A DNA stretch of 64,000 bases from Kaistia dalseonensis (GCF_030814715.1 NZ_JAUSVO010000008.1:124001-188000); one strand, 5' to 3'; positions 26,818 to 36,104 are shown, counted from the first letter of the stretch. Notes: generated by a model not told the origin, from the letters alone. Numbers and translations are program-made.

Positions 26818-28887
26818 ATGGGTGAGAAGACGCTGAGAGTGGCAACGGATGTCGGTGGCACCTTCACCGACCTCGTCTATTTCGAGACCGACAAGGCGAC
26901 CGGCAAGCAGACCATCCGCACGGCCAAGTCCGATACGACGCCGCCGAACTTCGAGGCTGGCGTTCTGAACGTCCTGAAGAAGGGTGACGTCGATATCGAG
27001 GCGGTCGATTTCTTTGCCCATGGCACCACGGTGGTCATCAATGCGCTGACCGAGCGCAAGGGCGCCAAGACGGCCTTGATCACGACCGAAGGTTTCCGCG
27101 ACATTCTCGAGATCGCGCGCGGCAACCGGCCCGACTTCTTCAACCTGATGTATGAGAAGCCGAAGCCCTTCGTGCCCCGCTATCTGCGTCGCGAAGTGCC
27201 GGGCCGGATATCCTATCGCGGCGAAGAGACGACGCCGCTCGACCTCTCCGGCCTGCCGGTGATCCTCGATGCCTTCAAGGCGGACGGCGTCGAAGCGGTG
27301 GCGATCTGCCTGCTGCATTCCTACGCCAATCCGAGCCATGAGCAGGCGGTCTCTGCAGAGATTCGCCGTCTCTGGCCGGAAGTCTCGGTCGTCGCCTCGC
27401 ACCAGATCACGCGGGAATGGCGCGAATATGAGCGCACCAATACGGCCGTGCTCTCCGCCTATGTCCAGCCTGTCGCCGAGCGCTATCTCGGTCGGATCGA
27501 GGATGGCCTGTTGGCCGAAGGCTATAAGGGCCGCCTCTACATCATGCAGTCGAACTGCGGCGTCGACTCGCTGCCTTCGACCAAGGCGATCCCGATCACC
27601 ATGGTCGAATCCGGCCCCGCTTCGGGTTTTTGGGGCGCCGCCGAACTCGGCCGCATCATCGGCGAGCCCAATGTGCTCGCCCTCGACATTGGCGGCACGA
27701 CGGCAAAATGCTCGCTGATCGAGAACGGCCAGGTCCGGATCAAGACGGATTATTGGATCGAACGCAGCCGCAAGTCGGCCGGCTATCCGATCATGGTCCC
27801 GGTCGTCGATCTGGTCGAGATCGGCAATGGCGGCGGCTCGATCGCCTGGGTGGATGATTTCTCCAAGCTGCATGTCGGGCCGCAATCGGCCGGCGCTTCG
27901 CCCGGTCCCGCCGCCTATGGTCGAGGCGGCACCAATGCGACGACGACGGATGCGAACCTCGCGCTCGGCCGCATCAACCGCGACTATTTCTGTGGTGGCG
28001 AAGTCGTGGCCGACATGGCGGCCGTCGACAAGGCTCTCGGTGCAGTCGCGACAAAGCTCGGCGTCAGCCCGATCGAGGCGGCGCGCGGTATCATCCGCAT
28101 CGCCAATTCCAACATGGTCAATGCGCTGAAGCTGGTTTCGCTCAACCGTGGCTATGACCCGCGCGACTTCACGCTCGTCGTCTTCGGCGGCGGCGGCGCA
28201 ATGCATGGCGTGGCGCTCGGCCAGGAGCTCGGCGTCAAGAAGGTCGTTATCCCGCGCGGCGCGCCGGTCTTCTCGGCCTGGGGCATGATGATGTCGGATC
28301 TGCGCCGCGACTATTTCGTGACGAGGCTCATCGACGAAACCGACGCGGTCTCGCTGGATCTCCTGGTGCAGGAGGCGATCGGCCATGCGGCGCAGCAGTT
28401 CGGCGCCGAGGGTATCGCGGCCGATCAGGTCAGGTTCAGCCCGCTGATCAAGTGCCGCTACCAGAACCAGGAACATTCGGTCGAAGTGCCGATCGCCGCC
28501 GGCAGGATCGGCAAGGTCGAGATTGCGGCCATGGTCGAGGCGTTCCACGAACTCTATGAGCGCGAATATACCTATCGCCTCGATGCGCCGGTCGAGATCG
28601 TCGGACTGCATCTCATCGCCTCTGCCGAGGTCGGCAAGCTCGAAATCGTGCCGCAGCCGAAGACCGGCGCGAGCCTCGAGGATGCGATCAAGAGCCGCCG
28701 CATGGTCGATTACGCGACCGAGGGCGTGCATGAGGCCGTGATCTATAATGCCGAGAAGCTGGAGCCGGGCATGAGCTTCGCCGGTCCCGCGGTGATCGAG
28801 GATCCGGGCACGACGATCGTCGTCCATCCGGGCAACCACGTGTCGATCGACGATTTCGGCAACACCCATATCGAGATCAAGGGCTGA
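26818..28887 (+). CDS. Hydantoinase/oxoprolinase family protein, subunit A
   Basis: A 689-residue HyuA-type ATP-binding subunit. The family covers ATP-dependent N-methylhydantoinase, 5-oxoprolinase, caprolactamase and acetone/acetophenone carboxylases. The ASKHA-fold phosphate motifs are ATDVGGTFTDLV at the N-terminus and VLALDIGGTTAKCSL near residue 285, with EIGNGGGSIAWVD and SAGASPGPAAYGRGGT following. It stands directly before hyuB (3-bp gap), as expected for a heteromeric enzyme that uses ATP to open a lactam or ureide ring, or to carboxylate a ketone. Which reaction applies is unknown. Confidence 0.92.
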   Translation: MGEKTLRVATDVGGTFTDLVYFETDKATGKQTIRTAKSDTTPPNFEAGVLNVLKKGDVDIEAVDFFAHGTTVVINALTERKGAKTALITTEGFRDILEIARGNRPDFFNLMYEKPKPFVPRYLRREVPGRISYRGEETTPLDLSGLPVILDAFKADGVEAVAICLLHSYANPSHEQAVSAEIRRLWPEVSVVASHQITREWREYERTNTAVLSAYVQPVAERYLGRIEDGLLAEGYKGRLYIMQSNCGVDSLPSTKAIPITMVESGPASGFWGAAELGRIIGEPNVLALDIGGTTAKCSLIENGQVRIKTDYWIERSRKSAGYPIMVPVVDLVEIGNGGGSIAWVDDFSKLHVGPQSAGASPGPAAYGRGGTNATTTDANLALGRINRDYFCGGEVVADMAAVDKALGAVATKLGVSPIEAARGIIRIANSNMVNALKLVSLNRGYDPRDFTLVVFGGGGAMHGVALGQELGVKKVVIPRGAPVFSAWGMMMSDLRRDYFVTRLIDETDAVSLDLLVQEAIGHAAQQFGAEGIAADQVRFSPLIKCRYQNQEHSVEVPIAAGRIGKVEIAAMVEAFHELYEREYTYRLDAPVEIVGLHLIASAEVGKLEIVPQPKTGASLEDAIKSRRMVDYATEGVHEAVIYNAEKLEPGMSFAGPAVIEDPGTTIVVHPGNHVSIDDFGNTHIEIKG

Positions 28888-28890
28888 GCG

Positions 28891-30570
28891 ATGAGCGAGA
28901 TCACGCACGATCCGGTCACTTTCGACATCATCCAGAACGCGCTCGAAGCGGTCGCCGACGAAATGTTCGCGGCCCAGCGCAAAACCTCGATGAGCGCCAT
29001 CATCTATGAAGTGCTCGACCTCGGCACGGGCATTTGCGACGCGAACGGCGAAATCGCCTCGTCGGGTGCGGGCATCCCGGCCTTTGTCGGCGTGCTCGAC
29101 AAGGCGGTGAAGCGTATCATCGAGAAGCATCCGCCTGAGACGATCCGTCCAGGCGATCTCTTCGCGTCGAACGATCCCTATTGGGGCGGCGTCACGCATC
29201 TGAACGACATGATCCTGGCTATGCCCGTCTTCTCCGACGGCCGCATTGTCGCCTGGACTTCGAATATCGCGCATTGGAACGATGTCGGCGGCATGGTGCC
29301 GGGCTCGATGTCATCCGATGCGACCTCGATCTTCCAGGAAGGCGTCCGCATTCCTGCAGTCAAGCTGATCGATGCCGGCGTGCCGAACCAGGCGGTGTTC
29401 GACATTCTCTATGTGAATACGCGCCTGCCGGACTATCTGCGCGGCGACCTCTGGGCGGGGATCGCCGGCGTCCGTATCGGTGAGCGCCGCATCCTCGAAC
29501 TGGTCGAGAAGTACGGCACCGAGACCTTCGAGGCCGCGCTGGTTGATTTCATGGATCTCGGCGAGCGCCGCGCCCGCGCCGCCCTTGCCAGCCTGCCAAA
29601 GGGCGTCTTCCACTTCGAGGAAGAGCAGGACGACGGCGCGATCCACAAGGTCACCATCGAGATCAGGGACGACGCGTTCGTCGTCGATCTGCGCGATAAT
29701 CCGAAGCAGTCCGGCTCCAAGAATTCAAGCCGAGAGGGCGTCGAGATCTCGGCCCAGCTCGCCTTCAAGGCGGTGACCGATACGGCCGCGCCGGGCAATG
29801 GCGGCTTCTTCCGGCCGCTGGAGGTGATCACCCAGCCGGGCACCATCTTCCATGTCGAGGAGCCCGGAGCGCTCGGTTATTATTCCGAGGTCGAGATCCG
29901 GCTCTTCGATCTGATCCTGCGCTGCCTCGCGCCGCATCTGCCGGGTCTCGTTCCCGCCGGCAACTTCGCCTCGATCTGCGGAACCGTGGTTGGTGGCCCG
30001 CATCCGGACCATGGCCGGCACTATACGATCGTCGAGCCGCAACTCGGTGGCTGGGGCGCGCAGGTCGGCCGCGACGGCAACAGCGCGATCTTCTCCGGTT
30101 TCCACGGCGACACGTTCAATTGCCCGGCCGAGGTGGCCGAGGCACGCTACGGCCTTGCGGTCGATCGGATGGCACTCAACCCGACGCCGGGCGGCGAAGG
30201 CGAATGGCGTGGCGGCAAGGGCATCAACGTCCACTACCGCGTTCGCGCCGACAACAACTTCCTCTCCGTCGGCTATACGCGCTCGCGTATTCCGCCATGG
30301 GGCGTTGATGGTGGTCTCGACGGCACGCCCAATTATGTCGAGGTGCTGCGCCCCGGCGGGGCGGCCGAGCGCTATTCGTTCGGTACGGATATCCCGCTCA
30401 ATATCGGCGATGTCGTCAAGGTCGTGACCGGCAATGGCGGTGGCGTCGGCGACCCGAAGAAGCGCGCACGGTCCGCAATCGAGGATGATGTCCGCAACGG
30501 CTATCTGTCGCCCGAGCGCGCCGCCGAGATCTACGGCTACAAGCCCGCAGCAGCGGAGGCAGCACGATGA
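28891..30570 (+). CDS. Hydantoinase/oxoprolinase family protein, subunit B
   Basis: A 559-residue HyuB-type subunit. Family segments include TFDIIQNALEAVADEMFAA, the SSGAGIPAFVGVLD region, ASNDPYWGGVTHLND, MALNPTPGGEGEWRGGKG and a C-terminal GNGGGVGDPKKR. It partners subunit A in the preceding gene. Its stop overlaps the start of the amidohydrolase gene by four bases (ATGA), so all three should be made together. Confidence 0.92.
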   Translation: MSEITHDPVTFDIIQNALEAVADEMFAAQRKTSMSAIIYEVLDLGTGICDANGEIASSGAGIPAFVGVLDKAVKRIIEKHPPETIRPGDLFASNDPYWGGVTHLNDMILAMPVFSDGRIVAWTSNIAHWNDVGGMVPGSMSSDATSIFQEGVRIPAVKLIDAGVPNQAVFDILYVNTRLPDYLRGDLWAGIAGVRIGERRILELVEKYGTETFEAALVDFMDLGERRARAALASLPKGVFHFEEEQDDGAIHKVTIEIRDDAFVVDLRDNPKQSGSKNSSREGVEISAQLAFKAVTDTAAPGNGGFFRPLEVITQPGTIFHVEEPGALGYYSEVEIRLFDLILRCLAPHLPGLVPAGNFASICGTVVGGPHPDHGRHYTIVEPQLGGWGAQVGRDGNSAIFSGFHGDTFNCPAEVAEARYGLAVDRMALNPTPGGEGEWRGGKGINVHYRVRADNNFLSVGYTRSRIPPWGVDGGLDGTPNYVEVLRPGGAAERYSFGTDIPLNIGDVVKVVTGNGGGVGDPKKRARSAIEDDVRNGYLSPERAAEIYGYKPAAAEAAR

Positions 30571-31799
30571 GCGCGACGCTCTTCACAGGCGGCCGTTTCC
30601 TTGATCCGGCGCAGGATGAACTCCTCGATGGCATGGACGTGCTGGTCGAGGGCGGCAGGATCGTCGAGGTCTCCGACACGCCGATTTCATCCAGCAGCGC
30701 GACGCGGATCGACCTCAAGGGGCGGACGCTGATGCCGGGCCTGATCGACTGCCATCTTCACGTCGTCTCGACGACGGTCGATGGCTGGGCGAACACGATG
30801 GCGCCGTCCTCGCTGATTGCGCTTCGCGCCAGGCGCATCCTGGAAACGATCCTTCAGCGCGGCTTCACCACGGTGCGCGATTGCTGCGGCGCCGATCTCG
30901 GCCTCGTCATGGCGATCGAGGAGGGGCTGGTCGATGGCCCGCGCCTCATCATCAGCGGCAAGGGGCTGACCACGACCGGCGGTCATTGCGACCAGCGCGC
31001 CCGGACCGACGATCGCGATTCCATCATGGAGGAGCGCCTCGGCACGCTCGGCCGCATCGTCGACGGCGTCGACAATGTCCGCAAGGCCGCGCGCGAGGAA
31101 CTGCGCAAGGGCGCGAAGTTCATCAAGATCATGGCCAATGGCGGGGTCGCCTCGCCAACCGATCCGATCCACTCGCTGCAATATTCCCGCGACGAGATCA
31201 AAGCGATCGTCGAGGAGGCGGAAAATGCCGGCACCTATGTCTCGGCCCATGTCTACACCGACAAGGCGATCCGCCGCGTCGTCGAATGTGGCGTGCTTTC
31301 GCTCGAACACTGCAATCTGATCGAGCCCGAAACCGCCAGGCTCGCGGCCGAGGCCGGCGCGATCGCCGTGCCGACGCTCGTCGCCTATGAAGGCCTGGCG
31401 CTCGAAGGCGAGCGTTTCGGCCTTTCCAAGGAGGCGGCGGCCAAGATCGAGACCGTCCGCACCGCCGGGCTCAGGTCGCTGCAGATCATGCGGGCCGCCG
31501 GCCTGCCCATGGCGTTCGGCTCCGATCTGCTCGGCGAATTGCAGAAATACCATACGATGGAGTTCGAGATCCTGGCGCGGGTGCTGCCCAACGCCGAGAT
31601 CATCCGCTCGGCGACGCTGGTCGGCGCCAGGCTCTGCCGCATGGAAGGCGAGATCGGCGTGATTGCGCCGGGCGCCGCGGCGGACCTCCTCGTCATCGAC
31701 GGCGATCCCTACAAGGACATCACGCGCCTAGCAGGCGACGGCGCCCATATGGCGGCGATCATGCGCGGTGGCCGCTTCTTCAAGAACACGCTCCATTGA
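30567..31799 (+). CDS. Metal-dependent amidohydrolase
   Basis: A 410-residue amidohydrolase-superfamily enzyme. The metal site is readable: DCHLHV after strand 1, the carboxylated lysine in KFIKIMANGG, His in YVSAHVYT, His in LSLEHCN, and the catalytic Asp in FGSDLLGE. It resembles the imidazolonepropionase/prolidase-like branch that hydrolyses cyclic or N-acyl amides. Coupling to hyuB suggests that it acts in the same pathway. Confidence 0.9.
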   Translation: MSATLFTGGRFLDPAQDELLDGMDVLVEGGRIVEVSDTPISSSSATRIDLKGRTLMPGLIDCHLHVVSTTVDGWANTMAPSSLIALRARRILETILQRGFTTVRDCCGADLGLVMAIEEGLVDGPRLIISGKGLTTTGGHCDQRARTDDRDSIMEERLGTLGRIVDGVDNVRKAAREELRKGAKFIKIMANGGVASPTDPIHSLQYSRDEIKAIVEEAENAGTYVSAHVYTDKAIRRVVECGVLSLEHCNLIEPETARLAAEAGAIAVPTLVAYEGLALEGERFGLSKEAAAKIETVRTAGLRSLQIMRAAGLPMAFGSDLLGELQKYHTMEFEILARVLPNAEIIRSATLVGARLCRMEGEIGVIAPGAAADLLVIDGDPYKDITRLAGDGAHMAAIMRGGRFFKNTLH

Positions 31800-31900
31800 G
31801 GCCAAGCCTCCAACAGAAGAGCCGGACTGAACAGCCGGCCATCCAGATCAACGGGCAGGGGATTGTCCCCGAGGCCTTAGGGAACCACGGAGTTCAGATC

Positions 31901-32893
31901 ATGAAATCGAAAGTCCTTGCGTTGGCGGTCGGCCTCGCCGGTCTGCTTTCCAGCGCCGCCTTCGTCCATGCCGCGGATTACAAGGTCGCCTATCTCGCAG
32001 CCTCCAGCCAGAACGGCTTCAACCAGGCGATCTGGGCCGGCGTTCAGAAGGCCGCCAAGGCCCGCGGCGTCGAAGTCGAGATCTTCAACGGCGAATTCGA
32101 CGCCACCAAGCAATATTCGCAGATCGAGGACATCGTCGCCGGCGGCAAGTTCCAGGCGATCGTGATCACGCCCAACGATTCCGTCGGCATCGCGACGGCC
32201 GTCGACGAGGCGATCAAGGCCGGCGTCAAGGTCGCGACCACTCTGTTTCCGATCGGGCCGAAGCTCGACGTGCTCGAGCCGCAGGTCCCCGGCCTGACCA
32301 CCACGGTCGCCTCCAACCCGGCGATCGGCGCCAAGGCGCAGGCCGATGCCGTCATCGATTTCTGCAAGGACAAGACGCCCTGCAAGGTTGCGATCATCAT
32401 CGGCCAGAAGATCTACCCGTTCGATAATCTGCGCTATGAAACCTATCTGAAGGCGCTCGGCGAGCACAAGAATATCGAGATCGTCGCGACCGTCGAAGGC
32501 AATTACGATCCCGACAAGGCGATGACCGGCATGCAGGACGTGCTGCAGGCGCACAAGGACATCAATGTCGTGCTATCCAACGCAGACCAGCACCTCGTCG
32601 GCGCCGAGATCGCGCTTCAGGACGCAGGTATCGACGTCAAGTCGCTCTATCTGATCGGCGGTGGCGCCAACCAGATCGCGATCGACGCGATCAAGGCCGG
32701 CCGCTGGGATGCGACGCTCGCCCAGTTGCCGCAGAGCGAAGGCGAATATGCGCTGAACGGCGTTGTCGACGCGCTCGAGGGCAAGGCGACGCCCGCCTAT
32801 ACCGACGAGATGACGCTCGGCACCGTGCCGCCGATCATCACCAAGCAGGTTCTGGACGCCCATCCGGACTACAAGCCCGAATGGCAGGGTTGA
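31901..32893 (+). CDS. Ribose-type ABC substrate-binding protein
   Basis: A 330-residue periplasmic binding protein of PBP type I (RbsB family) with a Sec signal peptide ending VHAA. The mature chain has SSQNGFNQAIWAGVQKAAKA, the QYSQIEDIVAGGKFQAIVIT pattern and, late, GGGANQIAIDAIKAG. ATG 31901 has GGAG 8 bases upstream. Although the family is named for sugars, it sits in an operon of amide-hydrolysing enzymes, so the ligand is probably the cyclic amide, ureide or nucleoside that they degrade. Confidence 0.92.
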   Translation: MKSKVLALAVGLAGLLSSAAFVHAADYKVAYLAASSQNGFNQAIWAGVQKAAKARGVEVEIFNGEFDATKQYSQIEDIVAGGKFQAIVITPNDSVGIATAVDEAIKAGVKVATTLFPIGPKLDVLEPQVPGLTTTVASNPAIGAKAQADAVIDFCKDKTPCKVAIIIGQKIYPFDNLRYETYLKALGEHKNIEIVATVEGNYDPDKAMTGMQDVLQAHKDINVVLSNADQHLVGAEIALQDAGIDVKSLYLIGGGANQIAIDAIKAGRWDATLAQLPQSEGEYALNGVVDALEGKATPAYTDEMTLGTVPPIITKQVLDAHPDYKPEWQG

Positions 32894-32898
32894 TCTGA

Positions 32899-32919
32899 CG
32901 CGCTCTCGCGGCAAGAGCG
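32899..32919 (+). other. Small hairpin after the binding-protein gene
   Basis: GCGCTCT-CGCGGCA-AGAGCGC forms a 7-bp stem 6 bp after the stop codon. With the larger hairpin at 32940 it could protect the binding-protein message from decay, giving more of it than of the ATPase and permease. Confidence 0.4.
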
Positions 32920-32939
32920 CCAGACACAGACAGGAACGC

Positions 32940-32970
32940 GTCGTCATCCCGGGGCAGCCGGGATGACGAC
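32940..32970. repeat. REP-like palindrome between binding protein and ATPase genes
   Basis: GTCGTCATCCCGG and CCGGGATGACGAC make a perfect 13-bp stem with a GGCAG loop. The GTCATCCCGG core is of the sort found in dispersed intergenic palindromes of alphaproteobacteria. Inside an operon it may act as an mRNA stabiliser or partial terminator. Confidence 0.6.
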
Positions 32971-33023
32971 GGGTCTCGTTGTCCGGATCTTCTTGCGATG
33001 ATGCAGGTGAGGAGACGACCAAT

Positions 33024-34553
33024 ATGCCTGAAATCGCCATCAGCCTCGTCGGCATCGAGAAGAGCTTCGGCAGCGCCAAGATTCTGAACGGCATCACGCT
33101 CGATTTTCGCCGTGGCTCGGTCCACGCGCTGATCGGCGAGAACGGTGCCGGCAAGTCGAGCCTCGGCAAGATCATCGGCGGCTATTATTCGTTCGATGCC
33201 GGGACGCTCACCGTCTTCGGCAAGCCCGTTGGCCACTGGACGCCCCGCGCCGCGCTCCAGGGCGGCATCGCCATGATCCATCAGGAACTCCAGCTCGTGC
33301 CGGAGCTGACCGTCGCGCAGAATGTGTTTCTCGGCATCGAGGATAATAGCGCGGGCGTGCTGCGCGGCTCCGAGGCTGCACGCTTTCGCGCCCTCGACGA
33401 GAAATGCGGCTTCGGCCTGAAGCCGGGCACGATCGTCGCCGATCTCCGCATCGCCGAGCGGCAGAAGGTCGAGATCATGCGCGCCATCGCGCGCGATTCC
33501 CGCGTCATCATCATGGACGAGCCCACGTCCTCGCTCACGGCCGACGAGGCGGAGAAGCTGCACCACGTCATCCGCTGGCTGCGCGATGATGGCCGCACGG
33601 TCATCTATGTCACCCACTTCCTCGATCATGTGCTCGCGACCGCGGATCGCGTTACGATCATGCGCGACGGCCGTATCGTGCGCAGCGGCGATATTGCCGG
33701 CGAAACCAAGGCGAGCCTGGTCGAGGCAATGCTTGGCGAACCTGCCGACGTCGCTTTCCCGCCGCTTCCCGCGCCTCCGGCTCTCTCGGTCGCACCAATT
33801 CTCGAAATCAGCCATCTTTCCAGCGATACCGGCCTGCAGGACGTCTCGCTCGACATAAGGCCGGGCGAGATCGTGGGTCTGATCGGCCTCGTCGGCAGTG
33901 GGCGGAGCGAGCTCGCACGCGCCATATTCGGCGCTGATCCGGCCACGGGCGCGGTCAAGGTGGCCGGCGCTCCCTATGACGATCGCAGCCCGCGCCGTTC
34001 CGTCGCGCGTGGCATTGGCTTCGTACCAGAAGACCGGCGCAAGCAGGGCCTCGACCTGGTCCAGATGGTGCGCCCGAACATGTCGCTGCCGCACCTCGCC
34101 CTCGTCTCTCGCTTCGGTGTGCTGCGCCCGAAGGAGGAGCGGCGGCGCACGGCCGAGATGATCCGCCATTTCAACATCGTGCCGGGCCAGATCGACGGCG
34201 AAGTCGCGTTCTATTCCGGCGGCAACCAGCAGAAGGTGCTGCTGTCGAAATGGGTCTATGGCAATCCGAAGATCGTCATCCTCGACGAACCGAGCCGTGG
34301 CGTCGATATCGGGGCTCGCCGCCGCATCCATGATTTCGTCGTGGAGCTCGCCAGGGGCGGCGCGGCGGTGCTGCTGATCTCGTCCGAACTCGAGGAAGTC
34401 ATCAGCCTCTCGCATCGCGGCTATCTGATGAGTGAGGGCCGCATTGTCGGCACCGCCGATTGCCGCACGCTGACCGTGGAAGATGCGCTCTTCCGCCTCT
34501 TCAACATAGACCGAAGCGCCGGCGACACCGCGCGCGCGGGAGCCACATCATGA
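33024..34553 (+). CDS. Ribose-type ABC transporter ATPase, two nucleotide-binding domains
   Basis: A 509-residue fused ATPase of the RbsA/MglA class. The first domain has Walker A GENGAGKSS, a divergent signature LRIAERQKVEI and Walker B VIIMDEPTSSL. The second lacks a proper Walker A (GLVGSGRSE) but has the signature YSGGNQQKVLLSKW and Walker B IVILDEPSRGVDIGAR, as normal for this class. GGTGAGGAGACG precedes ATG 33024. The stop overlaps the permease start by four bases. Confidence 0.94.
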   Translation: MPEIAISLVGIEKSFGSAKILNGITLDFRRGSVHALIGENGAGKSSLGKIIGGYYSFDAGTLTVFGKPVGHWTPRAALQGGIAMIHQELQLVPELTVAQNVFLGIEDNSAGVLRGSEAARFRALDEKCGFGLKPGTIVADLRIAERQKVEIMRAIARDSRVIIMDEPTSSLTADEAEKLHHVIRWLRDDGRTVIYVTHFLDHVLATADRVTIMRDGRIVRSGDIAGETKASLVEAMLGEPADVAFPPLPAPPALSVAPILEISHLSSDTGLQDVSLDIRPGEIVGLIGLVGSGRSELARAIFGADPATGAVKVAGAPYDDRSPRRSVARGIGFVPEDRRKQGLDLVQMVRPNMSLPHLALVSRFGVLRPKEERRRTAEMIRHFNIVPGQIDGEVAFYSGGNQQKVLLSKWVYGNPKIVILDEPSRGVDIGARRRIHDFVVELARGGAAVLLISSELEEVISLSHRGYLMSEGRIVGTADCRTLTVEDALFRLFNIDRSAGDTARAGATS

Positions 34554-35533
34554 CCGAGACTTCTTCCGTGACCCGCACCGGCGCGACCTCCACCGTTCCC
34601 GCCGGCAGGCGCCTGCTCGCGATCCTGCAGAAATACGGCATCCTCATCATCATTGCGCTTTTGATGATCGGGCTGACCGCCTTGTCGGATTCGTTCCTGA
34701 CGCAGCGCAACCTGCTCAACATACTGAACCAGAGCGCCCCGCTCGCGATCATCGCCTGCGCACTCACACTCGTGATCATCGGCGGCGGGTTCGATCTCTC
34801 GGCCGGCGCGGTCTTCGGCGTCGCCAGCGTCTCGGCCGCCTGGCTCGCGGTCAATGTCGATCCCACGCTCGGTATCATCGCGGGGCCGTTCATCGGCCTG
34901 GTGCTCGGCATCGTCAACGGCCTGATCATCACCGGCTTCAACGTCCATTCATTCCTCGCGACCCTGGCGAGCAGCATGGTGTTCCGCGGCATTGCCGTGC
35001 TCATCACGGGCGGCTCGCTCATTCCCGTCCGCATGGAGGCATTCGCCTGGCTCGGCCGCGGCCGTATCGGCATCGTCAACATCGCCGTCATCGTCTTCCT
35101 CGTCTTTGCGGCGGCGATGATGTTCCTCCTGAACCGCACGACCTTCGGCCGGCGCGTCTTCGCCGTCGGCGGCAATGAAGAGGCGGCGATCCTCTCCGGC
35201 GTGCGCACCAAGCTGGTCAAGATAGCGACCTTCGGCCTGACGGGTTTCGCAGCCGGCCTTGCCGGCGTCATTTCGGTCTCACGCATCTCGATGGGCCAGC
35301 CGCAGGCCGGCCTTGGCATGGAACTGGACGCGATCGCCGCGGTGATCCTGGGCGGCACGTCGATCTATGGCGGCAAGGGCGCAATCTGGCGCTCGATCGC
35401 CGGCGTCCTGCTCCTCGCCCTGATCGGCAACGGTTTCAACATCCTGAACGTGAACCCGTTCTTCAAGGACCTGACCACCGGCCTGATCATCGTCGTCGCC
35501 GTAGCCCTCAGCGCCGGCCGAAAGCGGCGCTGA
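34550..35533 (+). CDS. Ribose-type ABC transporter permease
   Basis: A 327-residue inner-membrane permease of the RbsC family with 8-10 TM segments. Family motifs include the GGGFDLSAGAVFG region, GRRVFAVGGNEEAAILSG and ILGGTSIYGGKGA. It is the last gene of the GAF-hyuAB-amidohydrolase-importer operon; one permease gene implies a homodimer. Confidence 0.93.
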   Translation: MTETSSVTRTGATSTVPAGRRLLAILQKYGILIIIALLMIGLTALSDSFLTQRNLLNILNQSAPLAIIACALTLVIIGGGFDLSAGAVFGVASVSAAWLAVNVDPTLGIIAGPFIGLVLGIVNGLIITGFNVHSFLATLASSMVFRGIAVLITGGSLIPVRMEAFAWLGRGRIGIVNIAVIVFLVFAAAMMFLLNRTTFGRRVFAVGGNEEAAILSGVRTKLVKIATFGLTGFAAGLAGVISVSRISMGQPQAGLGMELDAIAAVILGGTSIYGGKGAIWRSIAGVLLLALIGNGFNILNVNPFFKDLTTGLIIVVAVALSAGRKRR

Positions 35534-35720
35534 GCCGCGTTCAGGGCGGGGACGTGGGTGGCTCGGTCAAAGGTGCCAGCCGCGGACGATCAATGGCAGC
35601 TCGATCGGCTGCCTCTCGGCTTCCCGGACCGGACACCCGAGACAAGCAGGAATCCCGACGTTCCTCTCTGATGTCTGGCGAGGCGTCTTGATGGAAAGCC
35701 GTTGAAATATATCGCGAAAT

Positions 35721-35795
35721 TGGAGCGGGCGATGGGAATCGAACCCACGACATTCAGCTTGGGAAGCTGACGTTCTACCTCTGAACTACACCCGC
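35721..35795 (-). tRNA. tRNA-Gly (anticodon CCC)
   Basis: On the minus strand a 75-nt cloverleaf begins GCGGGTG and ends CGCCCGC-T-CCA, with the CCA encoded. The anticodon stem is TCAGC/GCTGA with loop TTCCCAA, giving anticodon CCC for glycine GGG codons. The T-arm contains GGGTTCGATTCCC. It lies alone between two catabolic clusters. Confidence 0.95.
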
Positions 35796-35834
35796 GCCGC
35801 AGGCCGTCAAAATCGTTGCGATTTCTGGCCAGAA

Positions 35835-35870
35835 GTCCAACTCGGACGGCGATTGGCCGCCGAGTTGGAC
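35835..35870. terminator. Hairpin upstream of the tRNA-Gly gene
   Basis: GTCCAACTCGG and CCGAGTTGGAC form an 11-bp stem that continues inward as CGGC/GCCG past a bulged A. ATTTTGT follows on the plus strand, so it could stop rightward transcription before the next cluster. Confidence 0.55.
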
Positions 35871-36046
35871 ATTTTGTATCCGTTCTGTGCCCCGAATGGC
35901 AAGCCGTCAGCCGACCTTAATCATGCTCATGGCATTCACTCGCCAACTTCTTGCCGCCCGCCATGTGGTTGTCTTGCGCTGCCTTTCACGAATCCTGTGG
36001 CCGTGCCGCAGCGCATTCGTGCCAGGGGCTCCGGGCAATCGAAATG

Positions 36047-36083
36047 GGTAAGGCGGCCCGATATGAGATCGGGCCGCCTTACC
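36047..36083 (-). terminator. Terminator hairpin of the ribose-type binding-protein gene
   Basis: GGTAAGGCGGCCCGAT and ATCGGGCCGCCTTACC form a perfect 16-bp stem with an ATGAG loop, 22 bp past the stop at 36105. No strong U-tract follows, but stem strength and position make it the likely end of that transcript. Confidence 0.7.
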
Positions 36084-36104
36084 GCTGGAGGGTGACCTGT
36101 AGGA

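Larger units (their letters stand above)
35534..36104. other. 571-bp gap holding the tRNA and two hairpins
   Basis: Apart from the tRNA-Gly gene and the hairpins at 35835-35870 and 36047-36083, I see no coding potential. No repeat of the tRNA 3' end was noticed nearby. Confidence 0.5.

Noticed and set aside
26674-29274. An 866-codon minus-strand open frame opposite hyuA
   Set aside because: It mirrors the hyuA codons, is His/Arg/Asp-rich and family-less, and hyuA and hyuB have clear motifs.
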